DNA from: Armatimonadota bacterium
GTDB taxonomy: Bacteria > Armatimonadota > UBA10988
Reading direction: 5' to 3'
NCBI GenBank assembly: GCA_016235455.1
Contig: JACRKZ010000055.1
Span: forward strand, 1-56,618
Length of the DNA stretch: 56,618 nt
This document shows, piece after piece, positions 24,248-32,387 of this stretch (within the stretch, counting starts at the first letter, position 1; each line of letters begins with the position of its first letter). The position numbers and the translations under genes were made by a program. Under the pieces are notes generated by a model. It was not told the origin of the DNA and ran no database searches. It was given only the letters and a program-made list of their open reading frames with translations.

Positions 24248-24559
24248 TCACCGGCTCGCGCGGGTGGGCGCCGTGGTCGGTAGGTCCAGGTCGGCCGGCG
24301 GGCCATCGGGACCAGGGCGCTCGGGCTCGGCGACTGGGCCGAGGGCCGGATCCTTGTGGGGCGTAGGTGGCGACGGCGGCGGCAAGGTAGCCGGCATGGC
24401 CAACGGGACAAGGGTCTTGGTCTGTGGCGCGTCGGGCCGGGCATAGATGCGGATGGTCGCGCCGATGAGGACTACGACCAGTACGCCGACCATCAGGCTC
24501 AGGTTCCTGGCCTTGTGGCTCAGCGGTGCCGCCGCGGCCTGCATCGTTTCTGTTGGCAT
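24248..24559 (-). CDS. Small anchored protein with Pro-rich tail, unknown function
   Basis: The 103-residue protein has about 20 polar residues, one membrane helix (LSLMVGVLVVVLIGATIRIY) and a tail of about 60 residues in which Pro, Ala and Asp dominate (PATLPPPSPPTPHKDP). The plan (short cytoplasmic N-terminus, one helix, low-complexity outside tail) matches that of the collagen-like protein 103 bp downstream, so the two may work together. I recognise no family. It lies downstream of the octaheme cytochrome gene, beyond a strong hairpin. Confidence 0.6.
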   Translation of the reverse strand: MPTETMQAAAAPLSHKARNLSLMVGVLVVVLIGATIRIYARPDAPQTKTLVPLAMPATLPPPSPPTPHKDPALGPVAEPERPGPDGPPADLDLPTTAPTRASR

Positions 24560-24670
24560 GCTCTGGCCTCCGGCCTCATGGTGGCCTTGCCCTTAGCCGG
24601 AGGCCATCCGTGGAACCATCGACCGCCCGCTGGGAAGGCTGTATTGCCGTGACCAACCGGCCCAAACCAC

Positions 24671-24702
24671 GCCGGGGCTGAGTCGCTCGACTCAGCCCCG
24701 GC
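24671..24702 (-). terminator. Strong hairpin terminator after the octaheme cytochrome gene
   Basis: GCCGGGGCTGAGTCG (24671-24685) and CGACTCAGCCCCGGC (24688-24702) form a perfect 15-bp inverted repeat with a 2-base centre, 22 bases after the stop codon. On the minus strand it is followed by GTGGTTTGGG, so the T-tract is poor, but stem strength and position argue for termination. Confidence 0.7.
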
Positions 24703-24724
24703 GGCGATCACGACTGTCTGGCGC

Positions 24725-26176
24725 CTACTTGCCGCCCTCGCCGTAGCGCTGGTTGTAGAACTCTTGGATTTTCTGCAGCGCTTCCTTGCTCATGCCGTCC
24801 CGCAGCCAGATGTGGCCGGGATTGGTGTAGACATACTTGTCGAGCAGCGACTTGCTCAGTTCGTCGCCGGCCACCTCCTTCACCTCGGGCAGGAACTCGG
24901 TGTAGAAGGTCTTGGCGACATCGTAGATGCCGTGCCACCAGGCGTAGTCGGGGCCTTGCATGGCCGCGCCATGGCGAGCCCGCCGGCCCTGGTGGTGCCA
25001 CAGCTCGTAGTAGGTCCACTCGAGCTTCTCGTCGAAGTCAGCCTTGCTCAACTTGCCCTGGGCCTTGAGGTCGTCCATGATGGCCTTGGCCGGCTTGGCG
25101 AACTTGTCGTTGTACAGCCCTACGGTGGAGTCGAACTGGGCATAGGCGCCCGAGATGAAGCTGGTCTGGTGGCACTGCACGCAGACGTTCTCCATCTTGC
25201 CGCGGCGCTGCTGCCAGGTCACCACATCGGCCACCTTGCGCTCGGGCGAGGCGCCGAACTTGAACATGTCGCCGACCTTGGGCAGCACCGGCGCATCGCC
25301 GATCACGTCGTCCTTGCTGTTGTCGTCGAACGCCACCAGGTTGAGCTTGGACGAGATCACCGGCCGCAGCGTCCACGACAAGCGGTCGCCGACATCGTGG
25401 GTGACGGGCTGGTTGCCGGCGGCGCTCATGTGGCACGAGGCGCAGGTCGGGCCCGAGAAGTACTCCTTGCCCGCGCGCCACTGCTTGGAGTCGAGCTTCA
25501 TCAACTCGCGGTTGGCGCGGTACATCATGCCGTGCTTGGACTCCTGCCAGACCTCGGTCTGCGGGTGGTCGGGACCGAGATGGCATTTGCCGCACGACTC
25601 CGGCTGACGGGCCTGGCGCACGCTGAACTCATGGCGCCCATGGCAGGCCGAGCAGGAACCCGCGGAGCCGTCGGGGTTGATGCGGCCCATACCCGTGTTC
25701 GGCCAGGTGTCCTTGGTCGGATGCTTGTTGGCATCGAGCTTGACCACCGAGCCATGGCACTGCCGACAGCCGATGTCCGACGCCGGCGGCCCGCCAATCA
25801 CGTCGCCCAGGTAGTTGTCCAGCGAGCCGAGGATCTGCCCCGCCTTGGCGTGGTGCGAGCCCTTCTGCTCATCGAACTCCTTCTGATGGCACTGGCCGCA
25901 GTTCTTGGGCGTGACGATGGTGGCGATGTACGCGCCGTTGTGCGCAAAAGCATCCACATCGGCCTTCTCGCGACCGTGACACGTGGAGCAGGTGACGCCC
26001 TGCTTGAAGTGCTCCGAAGCGCGCCACTGCGCCACTTCGCCGGGATTCAGCTTCTCGTGGCAGGTGACACAGTTCTCCGGCTTGTCCTGCGCTGACGCCC
26101 GCGGCGCGACTGCCACCGCTGCCAGAACCGCCAACAGCGCCGGCAGCCACCACTTCCCTAGCCTCGCTCTGCCCAT
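24725..26176 (-). CDS. Octaheme c-type cytochrome, hydroxylamine oxidoreductase (HAO)-like
   Basis: The 483-residue protein has a signal peptide (WWLPALLAVLAAVAVAPRASA) and eight CXXCH haem sites beginning at C36, C63, C93, C137, C175, C195, C245 and C332. A haem-free helical C-terminus follows, with YYELWHHQGRRARHGAAM and QGPDYAWWHGIYDV. Haem number, spacing and this C-terminal block match octaheme HAO-family proteins, which oxidise hydroxylamine or hydrazine or reduce nitrite in the periplasm. Whether Y411 or another Tyr can cross-link to the active haem decides oxidative versus reductive chemistry and cannot be settled here. AGGAG precedes the ATG. No quinol dehydrogenase or NrfH-type partner gene lies nearby. 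Confidence 0.82.
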   Translation of the reverse strand: MGRARLGKWWLPALLAVLAAVAVAPRASAQDKPENCVTCHEKLNPGEVAQWRASEHFKQGVTCSTCHGREKADVDAFAHNGAYIATIVTPKNCGQCHQKEFDEQKGSHHAKAGQILGSLDNYLGDVIGGPPASDIGCRQCHGSVVKLDANKHPTKDTWPNTGMGRINPDGSAGSCSACHGRHEFSVRQARQPESCGKCHLGPDHPQTEVWQESKHGMMYRANRELMKLDSKQWRAGKEYFSGPTCASCHMSAAGNQPVTHDVGDRLSWTLRPVISSKLNLVAFDDNSKDDVIGDAPVLPKVGDMFKFGASPERKVADVVTWQQRRGKMENVCVQCHQTSFISGAYAQFDSTVGLYNDKFAKPAKAIMDDLKAQGKLSKADFDEKLEWTYYELWHHQGRRARHGAAMQGPDYAWWHGIYDVAKTFYTEFLPEVKEVAGDELSKSLLDKYVYTNPGHIWLRDGMSKEALQKIQEFYNQRYGEGGK

Positions 26177-26229
26177 CTGCCTCTCCTCTGCCACGTGGAG
26201 TTGCCCCTGCGGCAACCTTGGCCTTGGGT

Positions 26230-26259
26230 AGTATACCCTGGGAGATTTGGATGCGCCAG
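26230..26259 (-). promoter_or_regulatory. Sigma-70-type promoter of the cytochrome gene
   Basis: On the minus strand, TATACT (26235-26230) is a near-consensus -10 element. It is preceded at 17-18 bases by TGGCGC/CTGGCG as a weak -35. The leader of about 47 bases contains a small hairpin, GTTGCC/GGCAAC (26200-26216 on the plus strand). Confidence 0.45.
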
Positions 26260-26265
26260 TCCGAT

Positions 26266-26296
26266 TTGACATCGGGCGCCAGGTTGGTGGTAGCAT
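26266..26296 (+). promoter_or_regulatory. Candidate leaderless promoter of the GNAT gene
   Basis: TTGACA (26266-26271) is a perfect -35. TAGCAT (26291-26296) is a fair -10 at a long 19-base spacing. The -10 ends six bases before the ATG at 26303, so the mRNA would start at the start codon; no ribosome site is seen. Confidence 0.4.
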
Positions 26297-26302
26297 GGCG
26301 TC

Positions 26303-26767
26303 ATGGACGAGCCGCGACGCATCACCGACCTCGCGCCCGCGGAGTGGGCGCATCTGGCGGCCTGCTGCGAGGCGGAGGGACTGCGTATCGTGAGCCGGCT
26401 CCTGGCGGATTTCGCGTCGGCCGCCAACCGCTTCGATCGGCCGGGCGAGATACTGCTGGCCAGCCGTCACGACGGTGCCGTGGTGGCCTGCGTCGGCCTC
26501 AATGTCCATCGCGACCCGGTGCTCGGCGTAGTGGGACGAGTGCGTCGGCTCTACGTCGACCCAGCGTGGCGCGGACAAGGCACCGGGCGGAAGCTGGTTC
26601 GTGCACTGATGGCGGCCTCGGCATCGCGGGTCGACGTCTTCATCGCCAATGCAGGACGCCTGCCAGTGGGTGGCTTCTACGAACGCCTTGGGTTCGAGAG
26701 CGCCGACGGGCCGGGCCTGACGCACATGCACCGGCCCCCCTCTACCCCTTCAACCCCGTCACCGTAA
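26303..26767 (+). CDS. GNAT-family N-acetyltransferase
   Basis: The 154-residue protein has the GNAT core. A beta-strand region (GAVVACVGLNVHRD) is followed by the acetyl-CoA motif A, VRRLYVDPAWRGQGTGRKLVRALM (residues about 80-103), and motif B, GGFYERLGFE. It transfers an acetyl group from acetyl-CoA to an unknown amine. The last codons overlap the convergent permease gene by 26 bp, which gives a Pro/Ser/Thr tail (PPSTPSTPSP). It is a single gene divergent from the cytochrome. Confidence 0.85.
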   Translation: MDEPRRITDLAPAEWAHLAACCEAEGLRIVSRLLADFASAANRFDRPGEILLASRHDGAVVACVGLNVHRDPVLGVVGRVRRLYVDPAWRGQGTGRKLVRALMAASASRVDVFIANAGRLPVGGFYERLGFESADGPGLTHMHRPPSTPSTPSP

Positions 26768-27596
26768 TCCCCTGAATGAACGTCTTCTGGGTGAAGAAGA
26801 ACAGCACAATGACCGGCGTGACCATGATCGTCGCGGCGGCCATGAGCATGTTCCATTCGGTGCCGCCGTGCTGGCTCTGATAGGCCTGCAGGCCGAGCGC
26901 CAGGGTAAACTGGCTCTGGTCCTGGAGGTAGATCAGCGGACCCATGAAGTCGTTCCAGATGTACATGAAGTGGAACAGCGCCACCACCGCCAGCGCCGGC
27001 TTGGCCAGCGGCAGGATGATCTGCCAGAAGATGCGGAACTCCGACGCGCCGTCGACCCGCGCGGCGTCGGACAGTTCCTCGGGGATGGAGCGGAAGAACT
27101 GGCGCAGCAGGAAGATGTTGAACGCCCCGCCGAACCACGCGCCCACCCACAGCGGGCGGAAGGTGCCGATCCAGTGCAGGTGCCTGAACAGCACATACAT
27201 GGGCACCATGGTCACCGGGAAGGGGATCATCATGGTGGCCAGGGTCAGCGCGAAGAGGGTCTCGCGGCCGCGCCACTTGATGCGCGCGAAGCCATAGGCC
27301 ACCAGCGCATTGGACAACAGGCAGCCGGGCACGGTCATCAGCACCAGATAGAGCGTGTTGAGCGTGTAGCGCAGGAAGGGGATGTAGCCCAGCTTCTCGC
27401 GCTGATAGAGCACCGCCTTGACGTAGTTGCCCCACTCGAACACCGAGGGGATCCACTTGGGCGGCATGGTCATCGTCTCTTCGATGGGCTTGAGCGAGGT
27501 CAGCACCATCCAGAGCAGCGGGAACATGCAGACCAGCGAGCCGACGAGCAGCACGAGGTGGCAGGCCAACTTGGGCAGCGGGTGCTTGAGCTTCAT
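26742..27596 (-). CDS. ABC sugar transporter permease, MalG/UgpE type
   Basis: The 284-residue inner-membrane protein has six hydrophobic helices and the permease EAA loop EELSDAARVDGASEFRIFWQIILPLAKPA (residues about 180-208), which contacts the ATPase. The start SLVCMFPLLWMVLTSLKP and the end TFIQGITVTGLKG are typical of the second permease of CUT1 importers for oligosaccharides or glycerol phosphate. The ATG at 27596 is two bases away from the stop of the upstream permease. Substrate cannot be told. No ATPase gene is in the operon, so a shared MsmK/UgpC-type ATPase is likely. Confidence 0.92.
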   Translation of the reverse strand: MKLKHPLPKLACHLVLLVGSLVCMFPLLWMVLTSLKPIEETMTMPPKWIPSVFEWGNYVKAVLYQREKLGYIPFLRYTLNTLYLVLMTVPGCLLSNALVAYGFARIKWRGRETLFALTLATMMIPFPVTMVPMYVLFRHLHWIGTFRPLWVGAWFGGAFNIFLLRQFFRSIPEELSDAARVDGASEFRIFWQIILPLAKPALAVVALFHFMYIWNDFMGPLIYLQDQSQFTLALGLQAYQSQHGGTEWNMLMAAATIMVTPVIVLFFFTQKTFIQGITVTGLKG

Positions 27597-27598
27597 GA

Positions 27599-28483
27599 TC
27601 AGGCTCCCTCGTAGTGCACGTGCTTGCCCGAGAGGCGCAGCGCGATCCAGGTCAGCAGCAGCGTCAGGATGAACAGGATCCAGGCCATGGCCGAGGCATA
27701 GCCCATCTGCAGGTACGGCAGCGCGTTGTCGTAGAGGTAGACGGCGAAGAAGTAGGCCGAGCGCGCCGGCTGCCCGCCGGGCAGCATGATGAACGGCAGC
27801 GCGAACATCTGCAGCGAGCCGATGATGCCCATGATCAGGTTGAACAGGATGACCGGCGACATCATGGGCACGGTGACATGCCGCAGCTTGCCCCACCAGC
27901 CCGCGCCGTCGAGTTCCGCTGCTTCATAGAGCTGTTGCGGCACATCCTGCAGGCCGGCCAGGTAGATGACCACGGCATGGCCGACGCCCCACAGGCTCAT
28001 GAGCACCAGCGAGGGCTTGGTCCACAGCGGGTCGGACAGCCAGCCGGGGCCTTTGATGCCGACCGCGTCGAGCGCGTAGTTGACCACGCCGAACTTGCCG
28101 TTGAGCAGCCACAGCCAGAGGATGGCGCTGGCCACCGCGGGCACCAGCGAGGGCAGGAAGAAGATGGTGCGGTAGACGGTCATGCCCTTCACGCCGGTGT
28201 TGAGCAGCACCGCCGTGGCGAAGGAGACGATGAGCCCCAGCGGCAGGGCCATGGCGGCGTAGTACAGCGTGTTGCGCAGCGCCTGCCAGAACACCTCGTC
28301 GGCCATCAGGTCGCGGTAGTTGGACAGGCCGATGAAGCTGGCCTTCTCGAGCACCGAGTAGTCGCACAGGCTGAAGTACATCGAGGCGACGATGGGATAG
28401 AGCTGGAAGACCACCAGCCCGATGAGCCACGGCGAGCAGAAGGCCAGACCCAGGCGCAGGTTGCGCTTCTCGCGGTCGGTCAT
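27599..28483 (-). CDS. ABC sugar transporter permease, MalF/UgpA type
   Basis: The 294-residue inner-membrane protein begins NLRLGLAFCSPWLIGLVVFQLYP, typical of first permeases in CUT1 systems. It has six helices and the EAA loop QQLYEAAELDGAGWWGKLRHVTVPMMSP (residues about 188-215). It overlaps the binding-protein gene by four bases (ATGA) and is followed at two bases by the second permease, so the three genes form one unit. It forms the heterodimeric channel with the 26742 product. Confidence 0.92.
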   Translation of the reverse strand: MTDREKRNLRLGLAFCSPWLIGLVVFQLYPIVASMYFSLCDYSVLEKASFIGLSNYRDLMADEVFWQALRNTLYYAAMALPLGLIVSFATAVLLNTGVKGMTVYRTIFFLPSLVPAVASAILWLWLLNGKFGVVNYALDAVGIKGPGWLSDPLWTKPSLVLMSLWGVGHAVVIYLAGLQDVPQQLYEAAELDGAGWWGKLRHVTVPMMSPVILFNLIMGIIGSLQMFALPFIMLPGGQPARSAYFFAVYLYDNALPYLQMGYASAMAWILFILTLLLTWIALRLSGKHVHYEGA

Positions 28484-29808
28484 TGAACCAGTCCCTTCCG
28501 CCGCTTCTGGCGGATCTCACGGTCGAGCTTGCGCTGCATGCGGTCCTGCACCCGGCCCAACGCCTGCTCGGGCGTCTCTTCCACCAGCCAGATCTTGGAG
28601 AACGCGTTGCTCATCTCGTCGCCGAACTCTTTCCAGATGGCCAGCTTGGGCGGCGAGAAGACGCGCTGAGCGTAGGCGAGCTTGACGAAATCCCGCAGGT
28701 ACGGGTGCGGATGGCGCTGGTAGAAGTCGGGCGTCAGCGCCGTGAGCGGGCTGAACTTGCGCTGGCCCAGATTGAGCAACTCGGCGCCGGCCGGCGAGGC
28801 CACGTAGCGCATGAACTCGAAGGCTTCGCGGGGGTGCCGCGAGCCCGAGGGGATGACCAGCGTGTCCATGTCCACCAGCGACTGGCCGGCGAGGTCAGGC
28901 CGGTCCGCCGGATAGGGGAACGGCGCCACGCCCCACTCGAGGTTCTTGTTGAACTTGTCGATGAAGTTGTACATCCAGACGCCCTGCAGCTCCATGGCCA
29001 CCTTGCCCGAGACGAACGGGTTCTGGGGCGAGGAGAAGTTGCCGAAGCCGCTCTGGAAGACCTGGATGGCCTGCGTGCCATACGTCTTGGCGTACTGCTG
29101 CACCCAGGTGAAAGCGCGCAGGTTCTCGGGGCTGGTCACGGTCAGCTTCGACTTGCCGTCATACAGCTCGCCGCCGAACCAGTAGCCCCAAGCCCAGTTC
29201 CACCAGCCCGGCTCACTGGGCAGGAAGCCGGCAATGTCGATCTTGCCGTCAGCGTCGCGCGTGGTCAGCCTGGCGGCGGCCGCATCGAGTTCCTCAATGG
29301 TCCGCGGCGGCCGGTCGGGGTCCAGCCCCGCGGCGCGCATGAGCTTCTTGTTGTAGTGCAGCGCCACGGTGGCCGGCGTGGTGGGCAGAGCGAAGACATG
29401 CCCGCGATAGGTGCACAGGTCCCAGAACGAGGGGATGAAGTCCCGCGGGCCGATGCCCGCCTGCTCGCACAGGTCGTCCAGCGTGCGGATGGCGTTCATG
29501 TCCGCGTAGACATGCGTGTTGTTGGACCACAGACCGGCCACATCGGGTGGATTGCCGCCGGCGGTGGCCAGGAGCAGCTTCTGGTCGACCTGGCTGACGG
29601 TCAACAGGTCGACGAAGATGCGATCCTGACTGGCGTTGTAGGCGTCCACCACCGCGCGCATGGCGTCGCCTTCGAAGCCGGTCCACTTCTCCCAGTAGCT
29701 GATGTGGACCCGGCCGTCGCGCGATGCCGCGCCGGGCCTGGCGCAGCCTGAAAGCAGCACAACGGAGCCGAGCAGTAGGGCCAAGACGGCCCGCGGTAGG
29801 AAGCGCAT
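28480..29808 (-). CDS. Extracellular sugar-binding lipoprotein of ABC importer (family 1)
   Basis: The 442-residue protein has a lipobox (SVVLLSGC, lipidated Cys at about residue 22) and a family 1 solute-binding fold. It shows ISYWEKWTGFEGDAMRAVVDAYNAS at the start, GGNPPDVAGLWSNN, LPTTPATVALHYNKKLM, and SGKVAMELQGVWMYNF in the second lobe. Aromatic residues (EPGWWNWAWGYWFGG) could stack on sugar rings. It captures the substrate outside the membrane and delivers it to the two permeases encoded downstream. It is the first gene of the operon. The glycosidases at 38-46 kb are candidate suppliers of its substrate. Confidence 0.92.
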   Translation of the reverse strand: MRFLPRAVLALLLGSVVLLSGCARPGAASRDGRVHISYWEKWTGFEGDAMRAVVDAYNASQDRIFVDLLTVSQVDQKLLLATAGGNPPDVAGLWSNNTHVYADMNAIRTLDDLCEQAGIGPRDFIPSFWDLCTYRGHVFALPTTPATVALHYNKKLMRAAGLDPDRPPRTIEELDAAAARLTTRDADGKIDIAGFLPSEPGWWNWAWGYWFGGELYDGKSKLTVTSPENLRAFTWVQQYAKTYGTQAIQVFQSGFGNFSSPQNPFVSGKVAMELQGVWMYNFIDKFNKNLEWGVAPFPYPADRPDLAGQSLVDMDTLVIPSGSRHPREAFEFMRYVASPAGAELLNLGQRKFSPLTALTPDFYQRHPHPYLRDFVKLAYAQRVFSPPKLAIWKEFGDEMSNAFSKIWLVEETPEQALGRVQDRMQRKLDREIRQKRRKGLVQ

Positions 29809-29843
29809 GACGTGGGATTCACCGTGACAGCCGGTGGTCCTCC

Positions 29844-30296
29844 CTACAACAATCCCGCCACGGCTTCAAGGTCGCCGGCCAGCACCGCGCGCTCCTCATC
29901 GTCGGCGACCAGTACCAGCAGTTCGCGGGCACTGGCCAGATGCTGCTCGGCCCGCGGCCTGTCGCCCTGCAAGGCGGCCAGGCGCGCCGCGGCCTCATGC
30001 GCCTCGCCCGTGAGGAATGGGCTGAGCCCACGGTCGACGCACAGCGCCAGGCCCCGCTGCGCATGATGCCAGCCGGGCTCAAAGCGGCCCAGCGTCGCAT
30101 AGACCCGCGCCAACTGCCACTCGCCAACCGCCAGATTGCTCTCATCGCCGACCTGCTCCCAGTGGTAGCGAGAGGCGTGCGCGGCGTGGACCATGCGCTC
30201 GTCTTCGGCCGGCGTGCGGTCGGTCTTGTCCAGCAGATCCCAAGTCTCGTTGAAGGTCGCGGCGGCCAGATGCCGGTGCTGCTCAGGGATGGTCAT
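29844..30296 (-). CDS. Helical-repeat (TPR-like) protein of unknown function
   Basis: The protein of about 150 residues is all alpha-helical, with TPR-like helix pairs. One reads VGEWQLARVYATLGRFEPGWHHAQRGLALC and the next EAHEAAARLAALQGDRPRAEQHLASARELL. There is no signal peptide, so it is cytosolic. The start at 30296 is chosen because AGGA lies 8 bases upstream; an ATG three codons earlier is possible. The N-terminal half (FNETWDLLDKTDRTPAEDERMVHAAHASRYHW) looks like a conserved small family, but I cannot name a function. It lies between the MCP gene and the ABC operon on the same strand. Confidence 0.7.
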   Translation of the reverse strand: MTIPEQHRHLAAATFNETWDLLDKTDRTPAEDERMVHAAHASRYHWEQVGDESNLAVGEWQLARVYATLGRFEPGWHHAQRGLALCVDRGLSPFLTGEAHEAAARLAALQGDRPRAEQHLASARELLVLVADDEERAVLAGDLEAVAGLL

Positions 30297-30434
30297 CGTG
30301 GTCATCCTAGCGAGCTAGCGTGACGCCACTCCCCGGCCGTGGCACCTCCTGGTAACCCGCGGTGCTGGTCGCCACGGGCTGGGGCTAGTCGGCCTGGCCC
30401 CGATCTGGCGTCGGCCGTAGCAAGCGTGAGCCGG

Positions 30435-32012
30435 CTAGTCGATCGCCTCGCTTCGTGCCTGGCAAACCACGGCCAGAGCCGGCGCCTCCTCACCCGACTC
30501 CGTCGCCAGCGCCCCGCCGGTGACGGCGCGATGGCCCACCAACTCGCCCACCGCGGCGACCACGCTGTTGAGCGCATGGGCCTGGCCGCGCAGGGCCGCG
30601 CTGGAGTCCGCGGCTTCACGTGCACCGGCGGCGGCTCGGCGCACGGCGCCGTCCATGCGGCTGACTGCCGCGCCGATGCGCGTGGCGTCTTGCGCCTGAG
30701 TATGGCTCGCCTCCCGCACCTTGCTGACCAGCTCAAGCAGGGCATCCGCGGTGCTGGTTACCTTGTCCAGCGCCTGCCCGACCTCGTCGGCGGCGCCGAC
30801 CCCTTGATCAGCCTCGCTGCAGCCGGCCTCGATCAGCGAACCCGTCATACGCGCGGCATCGGCGCTACGCCTGGCCAGATTGCGCACTTCGGCCGCCACG
30901 ATCGCGAAGCCCTGGCCCGCGTCGCCGGCACGGGCAGCCTCCACGGCCGCGTTGAGCGCCAGGAGGTTGGTCTGGAAGGCGATTTCGTCGATCGTCTTGA
31001 CGATCTGCGCGGTCTCCTGGCTGCTGGCTTTGATGCGCCCGATAGCTGCGGTCAGCCGCGCCATGGCCGCGCCACCCTCGGCGGCCAGGCCGCGGGAGTC
31101 GCTGGCCAGGCCGTGCGCCTGCGCAGCATCGACGGCGTTGCGTTCGGTCATCCCGGTCAGTTGCGCCAGGCTCTCGCTGGTGCTGACCAGTTCGGTGGCC
31201 TGGTCGGCCGCGGCGGTGGCCAACCCGGCGGCGGCGGTGGCCAACTGCTCGCTGGTGGCGGTCACCCGCGCACTACCGGCTCCAAGACGCTGGCTCACGG
31301 CGGCCAGTTGGCCGCTCACCGCGCGGGTGCTGCGGTGCCCGAAGACCACCGCCGCCAACACCGCCAGGACCATGATCGCGCCCTGCCAGCGGGTGCGCCT
31401 GGCGACCACCTTTGCCGCCGCGGACTCGTCGCGCTTGTAGCGCTCGGTGGCCAGCGCAACGACGCGGTCGATGGCCGCGCGGTGGTCGGCATAGGCCGCT
31501 CGCAACGAGCCCGTGGCCACGGCGCGAGCCGCCCCGTAATCGCCGGCCTGGACGCGAGGGATGAGCTCCTTGTCGGCCACGTCGTAGAACCGCCGAGCCG
31601 CGTCGTCAGCGGCGGTGATGAAGGTGGTGTACAGCTCGTCGTCTTGCGCCGTGGCGCCGAACCGCGGGTCGGGGTGGTCCATGCGCGGCAGTTGCTCCTC
31701 CCACAGGCGATGCCGAGCGTCGTACTGGTCGGCGCCGCTGCGCAGGAAGTGCAGCCGGTCGATGAGGGCAGCCTGCTCCTCGGGCTTGCTCTGGGTCAGC
31801 TCCAGCGCCACCAGATACGACTCGATGATGTAGGCCGGCGGCGGCAGGATGTCGGCGATCAGGTCCTTGCTCTGGATGATCCGCGTGTAATACGGACCAT
31901 TGACCCGCACCACCCTGAGCGTATCGTGCGCCAACCAGCTCGTGGCGGCCATGCTCAGTACAATCAGGGCGACCAGACGCCCAAGCCTGGACTGCACGGT
32001 TCTCGCGGCCAT
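30435..32012 (-). CDS. Methyl-accepting chemotaxis protein
   Basis: The 525-residue receptor has an N-terminal membrane helix, a periplasmic helical bundle (residues about 30-205) and a second membrane helix ([15 protein letters not shown]). A long cytoplasmic coiled coil follows, with the signalling hairpin [18 protein letters not shown] followed by [29 protein letters not shown]. It modulates CheA activity. A HAMP domain is not obvious between helix 2 and the coiled coil. No C-terminal CheR-binding pentapeptide is present. GGGAGG lies before the ATG. A sigma-28-like promoter lies about 125 bp upstream, consistent with co-regulation with flagellar genes. Confidence 0.93.
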   Translation of the reverse strand: MAARTVQSRLGRLVALIVLSMAATSWLAHDTLRVVRVNGPYYTRIIQSKDLIADILPPPAYIIESYLVALELTQSKPEEQAALIDRLHFLRSGADQYDARHRLWEEQLPRMDHPDPRFGATAQDDELYTTFITAADDAARRFYDVADKELIPRVQAGDYGAARAVATGSLRAAYADHRAAIDRVVALATERYKRDESAAAKVVARRTRWQGAIMVLAVLAAVVFGHRSTRAVSGQLAAVSQRLGAGSARVTATSEQLATAAAGLATAAADQATELVSTSESLAQLTGMTERNAVDAAQAHGLASDSRGLAAEGGAAMARLTAAIGRIKASSQETAQIVKTIDEIAFQTNLLALNAAVEAARAGDAGQGFAIVAAEVRNLARRSADAARMTGSLIEAGCSEADQGVGAADEVGQALDKVTSTADALLELVSKVREASHTQAQDATRIGAAVSRMDGAVRRAAAGAREAADSSAALRGQAHALNSVVAAVGELVGHRAVTGGALATESGEEAPALAVVCQARSEAID

Positions 32013-32138
32013 CGATTCCTCCCTTTACGGCCCATCCCCTACAGAAATGCCTGACCGCCATATGGCGTGGCCAACGGCAATCTTATAGACACATTCTGAT
32101 GGTGGCTTATCGCCCTGTTTCTGGTTCGCCTGGGCTGA

Positions 32139-32166
32139 TTATCGGCAGAATAGTTGTGCTACTTGA
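32139..32166 (-). promoter_or_regulatory. Sigma-28 (FliA)-like promoter of the MCP gene
   Basis: On the minus strand, TCAA (32166-32163) is followed after 16 bases by GCCGATAA (32146-32139), a perfect match to the FliA -10 consensus. The -35 is weaker and the spacer one base long. The predicted leader to the MCP ATG is about 120 bases. Confidence 0.6.
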
Positions 32167-32251
32167 TACCCAGACCGGCGATTCGGCGGGTCGCCGCCAA
32201 TCCGCCCGTGGGGCCGATTGCCGGTCGGTGTAATCAAGTCCTTCTCTCTTC

Positions 32252-32269
32252 GTGTCATGTACACGACAC
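32252..32269. promoter_or_regulatory. 18-bp operator-like palindrome upstream of hisD
   Basis: GTGTCATGTACACGACAC is symmetric at 8 of 9 base pairs around a TGTACA centre. It is 118 bp before the hisD ATG. The length and symmetry fit a dimeric repressor site; the regulator is unknown. Confidence 0.4.
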
Positions 32270-32387
32270 ATTCAGACCGCGTATCGGCCGACGATCGGAC
32301 ACAGAGGCGCAATGATTCGGTGGTCGGGCGAGGCAGCGTGCGAACTGGCCAAGCATGGTGTACCCTAGCAAGCCAAGGAGCAGAACG

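Larger units (their letters stand above)
32013..32387. other. Divergent regulatory region between MCP and hisD genes
   Basis: These 375 bp contain no gene that I can support. They hold the sigma-28-like promoter for the MCP (32139-32166), a second partial match TTATCGCC at 32107-32114, and a near-perfect 18-bp palindrome (32252-32269). No clear sigma-70 promoter for hisD is visible; its ribosome site AAGGAG is close to the ATG. Confidence 0.5.

Noticed and set aside
26303..26767. An addiction or operon link between the GNAT gene and its neighbours.
   Set aside because: It is alone on its strand, with a divergent cytochrome gene and a convergent permease gene; no small DNA-binding partner of the TacA/AtaR type is present.
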